Part shown: in pieces, positions 26,000-34,407 of the stretch | Numbering within the stretch: position 1 is the stretch's first letter | Layout of the letters: every line of letters starts with the position of its first letter | Source: Myxococcaceae bacterium | Lineage (GTDB): Bacteria; Myxococcota_A; Polyangia; Polyangiales; Ga0077539 | DNA length: 64,000 nucleotides | NCBI GenBank assembly: GCA_004297725.1 | Contig: SCUS01000050.1 | Coordinates: 18,025-82,024 of the forward strand | Direction of reading: 5' to 3' | Position numbers and translations under genes: made by a program | Notes under the pieces: model-generated | What the model saw: only the letters and a program-made list of their open reading frames with translations | Database searches by the model: none | What the model was told of the DNA's origin: nothing

Positions 26000-26295
26000 C
26001 CGTTCGTCGCGTCCGTCGCGGCAGTGTCCTCCCCTGCGCACACGATCCTCAGGCACCGGTCGGGTCGATCGACCCGCACTCCTCTCCGATGCCGCTGCCC
26101 CTCCTCACCCCCTCTACGAGACAGCTCCAGAGATGCATCGATCCGATGACGCAGGGCGCACTCCCCTCCCGATGACGCGCGAACGTGGGCCCCGAACACG
26201 TCGACCAGACCAGCGATTCCTCGCGGCGCGGTAGACATTTCCCCCCCCGAAGGCCGCACCGGCATCCGCCGGCGGCCGCTAGTGAAAGAGAGACG
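26000..26295 (+). promoter_or_regulatory. Long 5' leader of rho
   Basis: About 295 nt of apparently untranslated sequence between the predicted start site and the rho ATG. It is C-rich in places (TCCCCTGCG, CCTCCTCACC, CCCCCCGAAGG), compatible with Rho loading. In many bacteria rho is autoregulated by Rho-dependent attenuation in its leader; here that is an inference. Confidence 0.45.
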
Positions 26296-27552
26296 ATGGA
26301 CGCAATCAACCTCCGCGAACTGAAGCAGAAGCCGATGCCCGAACTCCTCGCCATGGCGAAGGAGCTCGCGATCGAGAACGCCCCCGGGCTGCGCAAGCAG
26401 GAGCTGATCTTCTCGCTGCTCCAGGCGCACTCCGCGCGCAAGGGCGAGGTCACCGCCGAGGGCGTGCTCGAGTGCCTGCCCGACGGCTTCGGCTTCCTGC
26501 GCGCGCAGGATTACAACTACCTCCCCGGCCCCGACGACATCTACGTCTCTCCCTCGCAGATCCGCCGCTTCAACCTCCGCACGGGCGACTCCGTGGTGGG
26601 CACCGTCCGCCCGCCGCGCGACAACGAGCGCTACTTCGCCCTGCTCAAGGTCGACCGCATCAACTTCGAGACGCCGGAGGCCGCGCGGGACAAGATCCTG
26701 TTCGACAACCTCACGCCGCTCTACCCCCAGCAGCGCTTCAACCTCGAGCACGACCGCAAGAACAACTCGACCCGCATCATCGACCTGCTGGTGCCGATCG
26801 GGAAGGGCCAGCGCTGCCTCATCGTCTCCCCGCCGCGCGCGGGCAAGACGGTGCTCATGCAGAACATCGCCAACGCGATCAGCACCAACCACCCCGACGC
26901 CAAGCTCATCGTGCTGCTCATCGACGAGCGGCCCGAGGAGGTCACCGACATGCAGCGGTCGGTCAAGGGCGAGGTCGTCTCCAGCACCTTCGACGAGCCC
27001 GCCACGCGCCACGTGCAGGTCGCCGAGATGGTCATCGAGAAGGCCAAGCGCCTCGTCGAGCACAAGCACGACGTGATCATCCTCCTCGACTCCATCACCC
27101 GCCTCGCCCGCGCCTACAACACGGTGGTGCCGGCCTCCGGGAAGATCCTGTCGGGCGGCGTCGACGCCAACGCCCTGCACAAGCCCAAGCGCTTCTTCGG
27201 CGCGGCCCGCAACCTGGAAGAGGGCGGCTCGCTCACCATCATCGCCACGGCCCTGGTCGACACCGGGTCGCGCATGGACGAGGTGATCTTCGAGGAGTTC
27301 AAGGGCACGGGCAACAGCGAGATCCACCTCGACCGCAAGCTCATGGAGAAGCGGATCTTCCCCTGCCTCGACATCAACAAGTCGGCCACGCGCAAGGAGG
27401 AGCTGCTGCTCCCCGAGTTCACGCTCCAGCGCGTGTACCTGCTGCGCCAGCTGCTGCACCCGCTCAACGTCATCGACTCGATGGAGTTCCTCCTGGACAA
27501 GGTCACCCGCACGGAGACCAACCGGGAGTTCCTCGAATCGATGAACCAGTAG
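26296..27552 (+). CDS. rho: Transcription termination factor Rho
   Basis: A 418-residue hexameric RNA translocase. Start is ATG 26296 with GAAAGAGAG upstream. Residues 1-45 are the N-terminal helical bundle ([20 protein letters not shown]), followed by the cold-shock-like RNA-binding domain ([15 protein letters not shown]). The ATPase has PPRAGKT (Walker A, near residue 180), [30 protein letters not shown] (Walker B) and the Q/R-loop region. Length is that of a standard Rho with no insertion in the N-terminal domain. It terminates transcription of untranslated RNA. Confidence 0.96.
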   Translation: MDAINLRELKQKPMPELLAMAKELAIENAPGLRKQELIFSLLQAHSARKGEVTAEGVLECLPDGFGFLRAQDYNYLPGPDDIYVSPSQIRRFNLRTGDSVVGTVRPPRDNERYFALLKVDRINFETPEAARDKILFDNLTPLYPQQRFNLEHDRKNNSTRIIDLLVPIGKGQRCLIVSPPRAGKTVLMQNIANAISTNHPDAKLIVLLIDERPEEVTDMQRSVKGEVVSSTFDEPATRHVQVAEMVIEKAKRLVEHKHDVIILLDSITRLARAYNTVVPASGKILSGGVDANALHKPKRFFGAARNLEEGGSLTIIATALVDTGSRMDEVIFEEFKGTGNSEIHLDRKLMEKRIFPCLDINKSATRKEELLLPEFTLQRVYLLRQLLHPLNVIDSMEFLLDKVTRTETNREFLESMNQ

Positions 27553-27577
27553 TCTTCTCTCTCCTCCTCTCTCTCCG

Positions 27578-27623
27578 AACCACCGCGGCTGATCTTCCGC
27601 TACGCGCGATCAGCCCGGTGGTT
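27578..27623 (+). terminator. Hairpin after rho
   Basis: A 16-17 nt stem: AACCACCGCGGCTGATC at 27578-27594 pairs with GATCAGCCCGGTGGTT at 27608-27623, with one extra base on the left arm and a 13-nt loop. Its position 26 nt after the rho stop suggests a transcription terminator, though no U-run follows. Confidence 0.65.
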
Positions 27624-27722
27624 GACGCCACCATGGGCGAGCGTTGTAACTACCGCCGCCCGATGGGACCCTCACCCTCTCGTCGCTCCCCCTCTCATCC
27701 GGAACCTGGAGGTCTTCTGACC

Positions 27723-28304
27723 GTGAACACGACATCGCTCTGGCGGCGCTGCAGCGCCACGCTGGCCCTCGGCCTGGCCCTCTCCTTCGCCTCGCCGGCG
27801 GAGGCCACGGTGGCGGTACAGCTCTCCCGCGCCGAGCTCGTGGCCCAGTCCGACCTCGTGGTGCGCGCCACCGTCCTCGGCGTCACCAGCCGCTGGAACG
27901 AAGACCAGTCGCAGATCATCAGCCTCACCACCCTGCGCGTGAGCGAGACCGTGAAGGGCGAGAACGTCGAGAGCCAGCTGGTGCTCCGGCAGCTCGGCGG
28001 CGAGGTCGACGGGCTCGTCTCCCGCATCGCGGGCAACCCGGTGTTCACCCCCGGCCAGGAGGCCGTGTTCTTCCTCCGCCGCGGCCCCGGCGTCGTCTAC
28101 CTCACGGGCCTCGCGCAGGCCGTCTTCTACGTCGACCCGCCGGTCGCGGGCGTCTCCGTCGTGCACCGCGACCTGAGCGGCCTCACCTTCGCGCGCGTCA
28201 GCTCCGGCGCGCCCATGCGCCTCTACGAGGCCCCCGCGGAGCCCACCGAGACGCTCCAGCACCTGCGCGTGGACGTCCGCACGCTCGCCGGAGGTGCCCG
28301 TTGA
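27723..28304 (+). CDS. Secreted protein of unknown function, coupled to matrixin
   Basis: A 193-residue protein starting at GTG 27723 with GGAGG 10 nt upstream. The signal peptide ends ASPAEA. The mature part is a compact beta-rich domain (VVRATVLGVTSRW, LRVSETVKG, LVLRQLGGEVDG, FFLRRGPGVVYL). Its last codons overlap the TTG start of the matrixin gene (TTGA), so both are translated together; it may be an inhibitor, chaperone or co-substrate of the protease. No named family was recognised. Confidence 0.75.
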   Translation: MNTTSLWRRCSATLALGLALSFASPAEATVAVQLSRAELVAQSDLVVRATVLGVTSRWNEDQSQIISLTTLRVSETVKGENVESQLVLRQLGGEVDGLVSRIAGNPVFTPGQEAVFFLRRGPGVVYLTGLAQAVFYVDPPVAGVSVVHRDLSGLTFARVSSGAPMRLYEAPAEPTETLQHLRVDVRTLAGGAR

Positions 28305-29866
28305 TCCGCGCGCGCGACCTCCGGCTGCTCACCCTCGCCGCGCTCTCCATCGCCCCCTCGCTCGCCTCCGGCTACGCCCTCAGCGAGTCGCGCTGGAACC
28401 CCGCGCAGCTCCCCATCCGCTACCTGGTCAACGCCTCCTCGGCCCCGACCACCATCGGCGGCGCCGCCGCCATCACAGCCCTCGACGCCGGCATGGCCAG
28501 CTGGGCGGCCCCGGTGTGCACCCGCTGGCGCACCGTCAACGGCGGCGCCACCTCGGTCACCCGGGGGCGCGCCGGCGACCGGGTGAACACCTTCCTCTGG
28601 ATCTCCGACGCGTGGCCCGCGGAGCTCGGCCCGGTCAACAGCGTGATCGGCGTGACCACGCCCGTCTGGACCAGCGGCGGCTACTTCATCGACGCCGACA
28701 TCCAGTTCAACAACGTGGGCTTCACCTGGAGCACCGACGGCCGCTCCCGCACCGTCGACACGCAGTCCATCGCCACCCACGAGGAGGGCCACTTCCTCGG
28801 CCTCGACCACTCCGCGCAGGCGAGCGCCGTGATGTACGCGTCGTACTCCGGCGGCATCAAGCGCAACCTCACCACCGACGACCAGGCCGGGGTCTGCCAG
28901 CTCTACCCCTCCGGGATGGGCAGCCCCGACGCCGGCACCGTGACGCCGGAAGATCCCTGCGCCCGCTACACCTCCTGCGCCGGGTGCACCCCGGTCAACA
29001 ACTGCGGCTGGTGCTCCGCCACCGGGCGCTGCACCACCTCCACCGCGTCGGGCCCGGTCAGCGGCTCGTGCGGCGGCGGCTTCGTCTGGCAGCCTCGCGA
29101 CTGCTCCGCGGTCACCCCCGTCGACGCCGGGACCCCTCCGCCCGTCGACGCCGGCCCCGCCACCGACCCCTGCTCCCGCCTCACCGGCGGCTGCGGCGGC
29201 TGCACCCCCTACGCGGGCTGCGGCTGGTGCGGCGCCAGCAACACCTGCCGCCTCGGCTCGGCCACCGGCCCCAACGAGGGCACCTGCGCCGGGGGCTGGG
29301 CCTGGCAGACCGCGGACTGCACCCGAGGCAGCGCGGCCTTCGGTGAGCCCTGCCGCACTCCGACGGACTGCTCCTCCGGGAGCCTCTGCGTGGGCAGCAG
29401 CGCCACCACGGCCTTCTGCTCCCGCACCTGCACCGACGACTGCACCTGCCCCAGGGGCTACTCCTGCAACGCCCGCCTCGCCTCGGGCCAGATGGTCTGC
29501 GTTCCGGGCACCAACCGCTGCGTCATGGACTCCGGCACCCCGCTGCCCGTCGACAGCGGCGTGCCCGCCCAGGACGTGGGCGTCCGGGTGGACGTGGGCG
29601 TGAGGGTGGACGTGGGCGTCGCCGTCGATACCGGGACGCCGATCGTCAGCGACCTCGGCGTGGTGCTGAGCGACGCGGGCACGCCCAAGGGCGACGACGC
29701 CCCGGCGGCCGTCGATACGGGTCTCTCGGAGTGGGTGGGCGTGCCGCCCGACAGCGGCTGCGGCTGCCGCGTGCCGGGCCCGTCGAGCGCATCGCGGGCG
29801 CAGGGCGCGTGGGCCCTGGCCGCGATGGGGGCGGTGCTCAGCGCGATGCGACGCCGCCGGCGCTGA
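28301..29866 (+). CDS. Matrixin-type zinc metalloprotease with PSI-like modules and MYXO-CTERM tag
   Basis: A 521-residue secreted protein. The start is TTG 28301 with GGAGG 6-7 nt upstream, and the TTG overlaps the previous stop. After the signal peptide, a metzincin domain has THEEGHFLGLDHS, the HExxHxxGxxH zinc site, near residue 162, followed by VMYAS, the Met-turn. Two PSI-like cysteine modules (CAGCTPVNNCGWC and CGGCTPYAGCGWC) and an EGF-like Cys cluster follow. A VDVGV repeat linker leads to the MYXO-CTERM tag: SGCGCRVPG, hydrophobic helix, RRRRR end. The gene converges with DUF2330 and overlaps it by 29 nt. Confidence 0.88.
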   Translation: MIRARDLRLLTLAALSIAPSLASGYALSESRWNPAQLPIRYLVNASSAPTTIGGAAAITALDAGMASWAAPVCTRWRTVNGGATSVTRGRAGDRVNTFLWISDAWPAELGPVNSVIGVTTPVWTSGGYFIDADIQFNNVGFTWSTDGRSRTVDTQSIATHEEGHFLGLDHSAQASAVMYASYSGGIKRNLTTDDQAGVCQLYPSGMGSPDAGTVTPEDPCARYTSCAGCTPVNNCGWCSATGRCTTSTASGPVSGSCGGGFVWQPRDCSAVTPVDAGTPPPVDAGPATDPCSRLTGGCGGCTPYAGCGWCGASNTCRLGSATGPNEGTCAGGWAWQTADCTRGSAAFGEPCRTPTDCSSGSLCVGSSATTAFCSRTCTDDCTCPRGYSCNARLASGQMVCVPGTNRCVMDSGTPLPVDSGVPAQDVGVRVDVGVRVDVGVAVDTGTPIVSDLGVVLSDAGTPKGDDAPAAVDTGLSEWVGVPPDSGCGCRVPGPSSASRAQGAWALAAMGAVLSAMRRRRR

Positions 29867-31130
29867 CCGGCGACCGGCGCCGACGGCGCCACGCGAGCCC
29901 GAGGCCCGCGAGGCCGAGCGCCAGCATTCCTCCCGCACCCCCGCTCCTCCCGGGGCTCACCGCGCAGCCAAGAAACTCCGCCCTCGGCCCGGACTCCCAG
30001 CCGCAGGGCGGAGGCATGTTGCGGACGGTGCCGTAGGTGTGCACCCGGTCCTTCATCCCGAGGTCGCTGGCCATGAGCTGGAGGTCTCGGTCGAGCGCGC
30101 TCGCGCCGAGGTCGGCCCGGAGGCGCGTGAGGGTGGCGTTCGGGCCGATGCCCTGGAAGGCCACCACGGAGTCGTCGCTGGTCACCGTGGCGCCGCCGAC
30201 GGGAACCCTTCCGCCGCCGAACTGCGAGGCCCGCTCGACGGTCGAGCGGCTGACCGGCAGCGAACTCTCGGTGAGCCAGAGCCGGGACTGGTTGCTGCGG
30301 TTGAGGGCCTCGAAGGCGCGGCGGAAGTCGTCCGCGGGCGTGGTGGGCGCGTTGAAGTCGTAGGTGAGCTGCGCCGGGGTGACCTCGCCGTTGGGGAAGT
30401 TCATGGCCTCGTAGCGGGACGAGGCCAGCACCATCAGCAGCAGGCCCACCTTGTCGGCCACGCCCGCGGCGATCATCCGCAGCGGCAGCGTCGGGCTGAG
30501 CCCCGGGGTGGTCACCCGGATCGGGGTCATCTGCTCGACGCCCTCGCCCATGCGCAGTCGCAGGGCGACGAAGTCCATGCGCTGGGCGACGTAGTAGTCG
30601 ATCACCGGCTCGATGGCGGCGGGCACGCTGTACTGGTTGTCGCGCAGCCAGGTGCGGAGCGCGGCGGGGTCTTCGCTGCGCACCACCGCGGTCATGTACG
30701 GGCCGACCACCTGCTCCTGCAGCACCGCCACCCCGGAGTCGGCCGCCGAGGTAGGGGCCGCGGCGCCGCGCGCTCCGCCGAGGAAGGAGGAGTCCGCCTC
30801 GGCGTCGCAGTAGGGCCGCTGCGGGGCGTTGAGCACCGGCGCCGAGAGGTTGTCCAGGGCCGTGAGGAAGCGGTTGTCGGCCACCTCGATGCGCACGTCG
30901 GGACCGTTGCGGATCGGCAGGATCCACGAGAAGTCCGAAGGCCGCCCGCTGTACCGGAACTGGTCCCAGAGGATGGTTCGGTCGGCCGAGAGGGAGAGCG
31001 CCATGCGGTGGTCGGTGACGACCTGCACCGCGCCCGGAGGCGCGAAACAGCCGCCGCAGGCCAGCGCCGTCGAGGGCGCCACCGCCGAACCGATCGCCCC
31101 GAGGGCCAGCACCGAGATCCAAGGCTTCAT
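29838..31130 (-). CDS. DUF2330 protein with MYXO-CTERM-like tag
   Basis: A 430-residue secreted protein from ATG 31130, with GGAG upstream. The signal peptide ends at PSTALA and the mature protein starts CGGCFAPPG, the hallmark of DUF2330. The body has repeated beta/alpha segments (WILPIRNGPDVRIEVADN, LPLRMIAAGVADKVGLLLMV). The tail carries EFLGCAVSPG, a Gly/Leu hydrophobic segment and WRRRRR, a MYXO-CTERM-like sorting signal. Function of DUF2330 is unknown. It is divergent from the pyrophosphatase gene. Confidence 0.85.
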   Translation of the reverse strand: MKPWISVLALGAIGSAVAPSTALACGGCFAPPGAVQVVTDHRMALSLSADRTILWDQFRYSGRPSDFSWILPIRNGPDVRIEVADNRFLTALDNLSAPVLNAPQRPYCDAEADSSFLGGARGAAAPTSAADSGVAVLQEQVVGPYMTAVVRSEDPAALRTWLRDNQYSVPAAIEPVIDYYVAQRMDFVALRLRMGEGVEQMTPIRVTTPGLSPTLPLRMIAAGVADKVGLLLMVLASSRYEAMNFPNGEVTPAQLTYDFNAPTTPADDFRRAFEALNRSNQSRLWLTESSLPVSRSTVERASQFGGGRVPVGGATVTSDDSVVAFQGIGPNATLTRLRADLGASALDRDLQLMASDLGMKDRVHTYGTVRNMPPPCGWESGPRAEFLGCAVSPGRSGGAGGMLALGLAGLGLAWRRRRRSPVSAGGVASR

Positions 31131-31509
31131 GGTCGTTGCTCCGTGTGTGGGCGGCCACCGATCGGGGCCGTCATGGGGGTTCCTTGAGCGAAGCGCGTGC
31201 CAGGGGCGCCTCACCCCTCCGCTGCCATCGCATATCCGCGGAGTCCCTGCGAGGAAGGGCCTGATCGATCCCCCTCCGCGACCCCCGCGGGCTGTGCCAC
31301 GGGTTGTGCCATAGGGCCGACGCCGCACGGCCCCTCCGCGCTTTCGATACTGTTTACGCCGGGCACTACAAACCCGGCCCGGGGTGATGTAAAGGCACCG
31401 GTTCAACGGAGCACAGCCGGGAAGCGCGATCGTCGCGGCCAGCGGAGGGTGCCTCGTGCGGTCGGCGTGCGGGATGGGCCGCACGTCTGAGAGCCGCAAG
31501 GAGCAACGT
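31131..31509. other. Divergent intergenic region between DUF2330 and hppA
   Basis: About 380 nt without a credible gene. It holds the promoters of both flanking genes. A possible hppA promoter is TTTCGA, 19 nt, TACAAA in the 31345-31375 area, but the match is weak. No riboswitch fold was recognised. Confidence 0.4.
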
Positions 31510-33600
31510 GTGGAGTCTCTAACGATCGAATCGCTCGGCACCGGGGCCTTCGCCCTGGTCGTGGCGCTGTTCTTCTATGCGAAGGTCAAGAGCGGCCCCG
31601 AGGGCAACGAGTCCATGGCCCGCATCGCCCGGTACATCCGCGAGGGGGCGATGGCCTTCCTCGTCACGGAGTACAAGGTCCTGGCCATCTACGCCGTGGT
31701 GGTCTTCGGGCTGCTGGCGGCGAAGCTCGGCATCGCGTCGGGCCTGTCGTTCCTGGCGGGGGCGGGGCTCTCGCTGGGCGCCGGCTTCCTCGGGATGAAG
31801 GCCGCGACCTACGCCAACGTCCGCACCGCCGAGGCGGCCCGCACCAAGGGCATGGCCGAGGCGCTGGTCACCGCCCTCGACGGCGGCGCCGTGATGGGCC
31901 TCTGCGTGGCGGGCCTCGGCCTGCTCGGCATGGGCGGCCTCTACGGCCTCTACCACGCCGGCGACATGACCCTGATGGCGGGGGCGGAGCACAAGCACGT
32001 GTTCGGCACCGTCATCCACTCCTTCGCGGTGGGGGCGAGCTCCATCGCCCTCTTCGCGCGCATCGGCGGCGGCATCTACACCAAGGCCGCGGACGTCGGC
32101 GCCGACATCGTGGGCAAGGTCGAGGCGAACATCCCCGAGGACGACCCCCGCAACCCCGGCGTCATCGCCGACAACGTGGGCGACAACGTGGGCGACATCG
32201 CCGGCATGGGCGCGGACATCTACGAGAGCTACGTCGCCGCGGTGGTCGCCGCGATGGCCCTCGGCCTCACGATGCCCATGGAGAGCCTCCACCAGCTCGC
32301 CCCGAGCGTCACCGACGAGACCCGGCTGCGCGTGATGGCCGTGGCGCTGCCGCTGCTGCTCGCCACCATCGGCCTCGCGGTCTCCATCGTCGGCATCTTC
32401 ATCACCCGCGCGCTCAAGAACATGCCGCCCGCGCGCGTGCTGCGCATCGCCCTCATCGTGCCGCCCTTCCTCGTGACGGGCGCCGCGCTGGCGCTGCTCC
32501 CCGCCTGGGGCTTCAGCATGGGCGCCGTGATCACCCTCGGCGCGGGCGCCCTCGGCGGCGCCATCCTCGGGCTCATCACCGACTACTACACCTCCATGGG
32601 CCCGGTGCGTCGCATCGCCGAGAGCTCGATGACGGGCCCCGGCACCAACGTCATCCGCGGCCTCGCGGTGGGCCTGGAGAGCACCGTCATCCCGCTCATC
32701 ACCCTGGTGGCCGTGGGCTGGGTCTCCAACCACTACCTCGACCTCTACGGCATCGCCCTCGCGGCCGTGGGCATGCTCGCCGGCACCGCCATCGTGATGA
32801 CCGTCGACGCCTACGGCCCCATCGCCGACAACGCCGGCGGCATCTCGGAGATGTCCGGCCTCGGCAAGGAGGTGCGCGACATCACCGACGAGCTCGACTC
32901 CGTGGGCAACACCACCGCCGCCGTGGGCAAGGGCTTCGCCATCGGCTCCGCGGTGCTCACCGTGATCGCGCTCTTCGCGGCCTTCAACATGGAGGTCAAC
33001 GCGGTGCGCCTGCACAACGGCGTCGCCGTCATGAACCTCGACATCACCCGCGCGCCCATCCTGCTGGGCATCCTCTTCGGCGCGCTGCTCCCCTGCGTGG
33101 TGGGCGCCGCGACGATGACCGCCGTGGGCCGCGCCGCGGGCGCGATCGTCGAGGAGATCCGCCGTCAGTTCCGGGAGATCCCGGGGTTGCTCGAGGGCAA
33201 GGAGGGCGTCGAGCCCCAGCCCAAGGTGATCGTCGACATCGCCACCAAGGCCGCCATCAAGGAGATGATCCTGCCGGGCGCCGTGGCCGTGCTCGCGCCG
33301 CCGATCGTCGGCTTCACCGCGGGCCCCGAGGCCCTCGCGGGCGTGCTCGCGGGCGCGCTGGCCGTGGGCGCGACGCTCTCGCTGGTGATGGCCAACGCGG
33401 GCGGCGCCTGGGACAACGCCAAGAAGTTCATCGAGAAGGGCGGGCTCCCGGGCCACAAGAAGGGCTCCGACGCGCACAAGGCCGCGGTCGTGGGCGACAC
33501 CGTGGGCGACCCCTTCAAGGACACCTCCGGCCCCGGCATCGCGATCCTGATCAAGGTGATGAGCGTCGTCTCGCTGCTCATCGCTCCGCTCATCGCGTAG
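31510..33600 (+). CDS. hppA: Membrane-bound K+-dependent ion-pumping pyrophosphatase
   Basis: A 696-residue polytopic membrane protein with about 16 helices. The start is GTG 31510, 6 nt after AAGGAG. Key motifs: [37 protein letters not shown] (substrate and metal site), and a second NVGDxxG-like site [11 protein letters not shown] near the end. The [16 protein letters not shown] segment has Ala where K+-independent enzymes have Lys, indicating the K+-dependent subfamily; whether H+ or Na+ is pumped is not resolved. It couples pyrophosphate hydrolysis to an ion gradient. A soluble pyrophosphatase is encoded at 48.5-49.1 kb. Confidence 0.95.
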   Translation: MESLTIESLGTGAFALVVALFFYAKVKSGPEGNESMARIARYIREGAMAFLVTEYKVLAIYAVVVFGLLAAKLGIASGLSFLAGAGLSLGAGFLGMKAATYANVRTAEAARTKGMAEALVTALDGGAVMGLCVAGLGLLGMGGLYGLYHAGDMTLMAGAEHKHVFGTVIHSFAVGASSIALFARIGGGIYTKAADVGADIVGKVEANIPEDDPRNPGVIADNVGDNVGDIAGMGADIYESYVAAVVAAMALGLTMPMESLHQLAPSVTDETRLRVMAVALPLLLATIGLAVSIVGIFITRALKNMPPARVLRIALIVPPFLVTGAALALLPAWGFSMGAVITLGAGALGGAILGLITDYYTSMGPVRRIAESSMTGPGTNVIRGLAVGLESTVIPLITLVAVGWVSNHYLDLYGIALAAVGMLAGTAIVMTVDAYGPIADNAGGISEMSGLGKEVRDITDELDSVGNTTAAVGKGFAIGSAVLTVIALFAAFNMEVNAVRLHNGVAVMNLDITRAPILLGILFGALLPCVVGAATMTAVGRAAGAIVEEIRRQFREIPGLLEGKEGVEPQPKVIVDIATKAAIKEMILPGAVAVLAPPIVGFTAGPEALAGVLAGALAVGATLSLVMANAGGAWDNAKKFIEKGGLPGHKKGSDAHKAAVVGDTVGDPFKDTSGPGIAILIKVMSVVSLLIAPLIA

Positions 33601-33668
33601 CTCACGCGCGCTCGGCTCCGGTCCCCTCCGTTTCTCTCTTCACCTCACATCCCTGATCGTCCTCGAGA

Positions 33669-33774
33669 CCGTCGGCCTGCGTTGCGGGCCCGTCGGCCTG
33701 CGTTGCGGGGCCGTCGGCCTGCGTTGCGGGGCCGTCGGCCTGCGTTGCGGGGCCGTCGGCCTGCGTTGCGGGCC
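33669..33774. repeat. 21-nt tandem repeat, 5 copies
   Basis: Five head-to-tail copies of a unit built on GTCGGCCTGCGTTGCGGG, period 21 nt (unit starts near 33671, 33692, 33713, 33734, 33755). Copies 2-4 are nearly identical. They lie between hppA and the GC-rich palindrome. Short ORFs that cross it in all frames are repeat artefacts. Confidence 0.9.
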
Positions 33775-33825
33775 CCCACCCCCAGCCCCGCCCCCGCCTC
33801 GGGGGCGGGGAGCCGGAGTGGAGGG
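33770..33825 (+). repeat. 56-nt GC palindromic element, left copy
   Basis: The segment contains its own inverted repeat (CCCCGCCCCC ... GGGGGCGGGG) and is the reverse complement of 34352-34407 with one mismatch. It lies directly after the 21-nt tandem array and 36 nt before the DUF559 gene. It resembles REP-type intergenic palindromes. Confidence 0.85.
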
Positions 33826-33860
33826 CGCTCCCGGACGAAACACCGTCTCGCGTCGGCGCG

Positions 33861-34310
33861 ATGAGCGCCACGATGGTTCGACGACAAGCAGGTCCGCAGT
33901 GGTACGCCGCGCGCGAGAAGGTGCGTCGGGCGAAGGCGCTCCGCCGTGAGATGACCCCCGCGGAGCGAACGCTCTGGCAAGCGTTACGTCGCAGGGGTGT
34001 GGGCGTCCGCGCGCGTCCGCAACACGTGCTGCTCGGGTGGATCGTGGACTTCTACCTCCCTGCCGCGATGCTCGTGATCGAGGTGGACGGCGACATCCAC
34101 GACCTTCAAGTCGACCAGGACGAACTCCGCACGGAGGCCCTGCGAAGCGCAGGCCTCAAGGTGCTGCGCGTCTCCAACGACGAAGTGCACGACAACCTTC
34201 CCGCCGTGATCACGCTCATCGAAGCGCACTGTGCCTTGCACGCTCCCCAACGCCTCGCAGGGGAGCCCTCCGCTCCGGCTCCCCGCCCCCGCACTTGCCA
34301 GCGCCAGTAG
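33861..34310 (+). CDS. DUF559 endonuclease-like protein
   Basis: A 149-residue protein of the DUF559 family, related to Vsr and other PD-(D/E)xK nucleases. ALRREMTPAERTLWQALRRRG is the family's N-terminal signature; VDFYLPAAMLVIEVDGDIHD carries the catalytic Asp and the E-x-D strand; LKVLRVSNDEV follows. The last 20 residues (Pro/Ala/Arg-rich) are encoded by a partial copy of the GC palindromic element, so the original protein probably ended nearer residue 128. An alternative start is ATG 33873. Substrate is presumably DNA; activity not known for this group. Confidence 0.8.
   Translation: MSATMVRRQAGPQWYAAREKVRRAKALRREMTPAERTLWQALRRRGVGVRARPQHVLLGWIVDFYLPAAMLVIEVDGDIHDLQVDQDELRTEALRSAGLKVLRVSNDEVHDNLPAVITLIEAHCALHAPQRLAGEPSAPAPRPRTCQRQ
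34262..34287 (-). repeat. Partial copy of the GC palindromic element within the DUF559 3' end
   Basis: About 26 nt identical to the first bases of the right element (CCCTCCGCTCCGGCTCCCC and on) form the last codons of the DUF559 gene. Several CCGCTCCGGCC variants continue to 34350. Confidence 0.7.
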
Positions 34311-34351
34311 GCCGACCCGCTCCGGCCTTCCGCTCCGACCCTCCGCTCCGG

Positions 34352-34407
34352 CCCTCCGCTCCGGCTCCCCGCCCCCGAGGCGGGGGCGGGGCTGGGGGTG
34401 GGGGCCC
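34352..34407 (-). repeat. 56-nt GC palindromic element, right copy
   Basis: Reverse complement of the left copy with a single mismatch. Its last base is the final base of the acyl-CoA synthetase stop codon. It may serve as a two-way transcription terminator for the convergent genes as well as a repeat element. Confidence 0.85.

Noticed and set aside
29871..31541. Upstream extension of the DUF2330 frame to 31541
   Set aside because: The extra residues precede a clear signal peptide at ATG 31130 and lie in the divergent promoter region.
33640..33980. Minus-strand ORFs with NAGRRPR or TQADGPA repeats
   Set aside because: They are translations of the 21-nt tandem repeat and change sequence with frame; no start signal or domain supports them.
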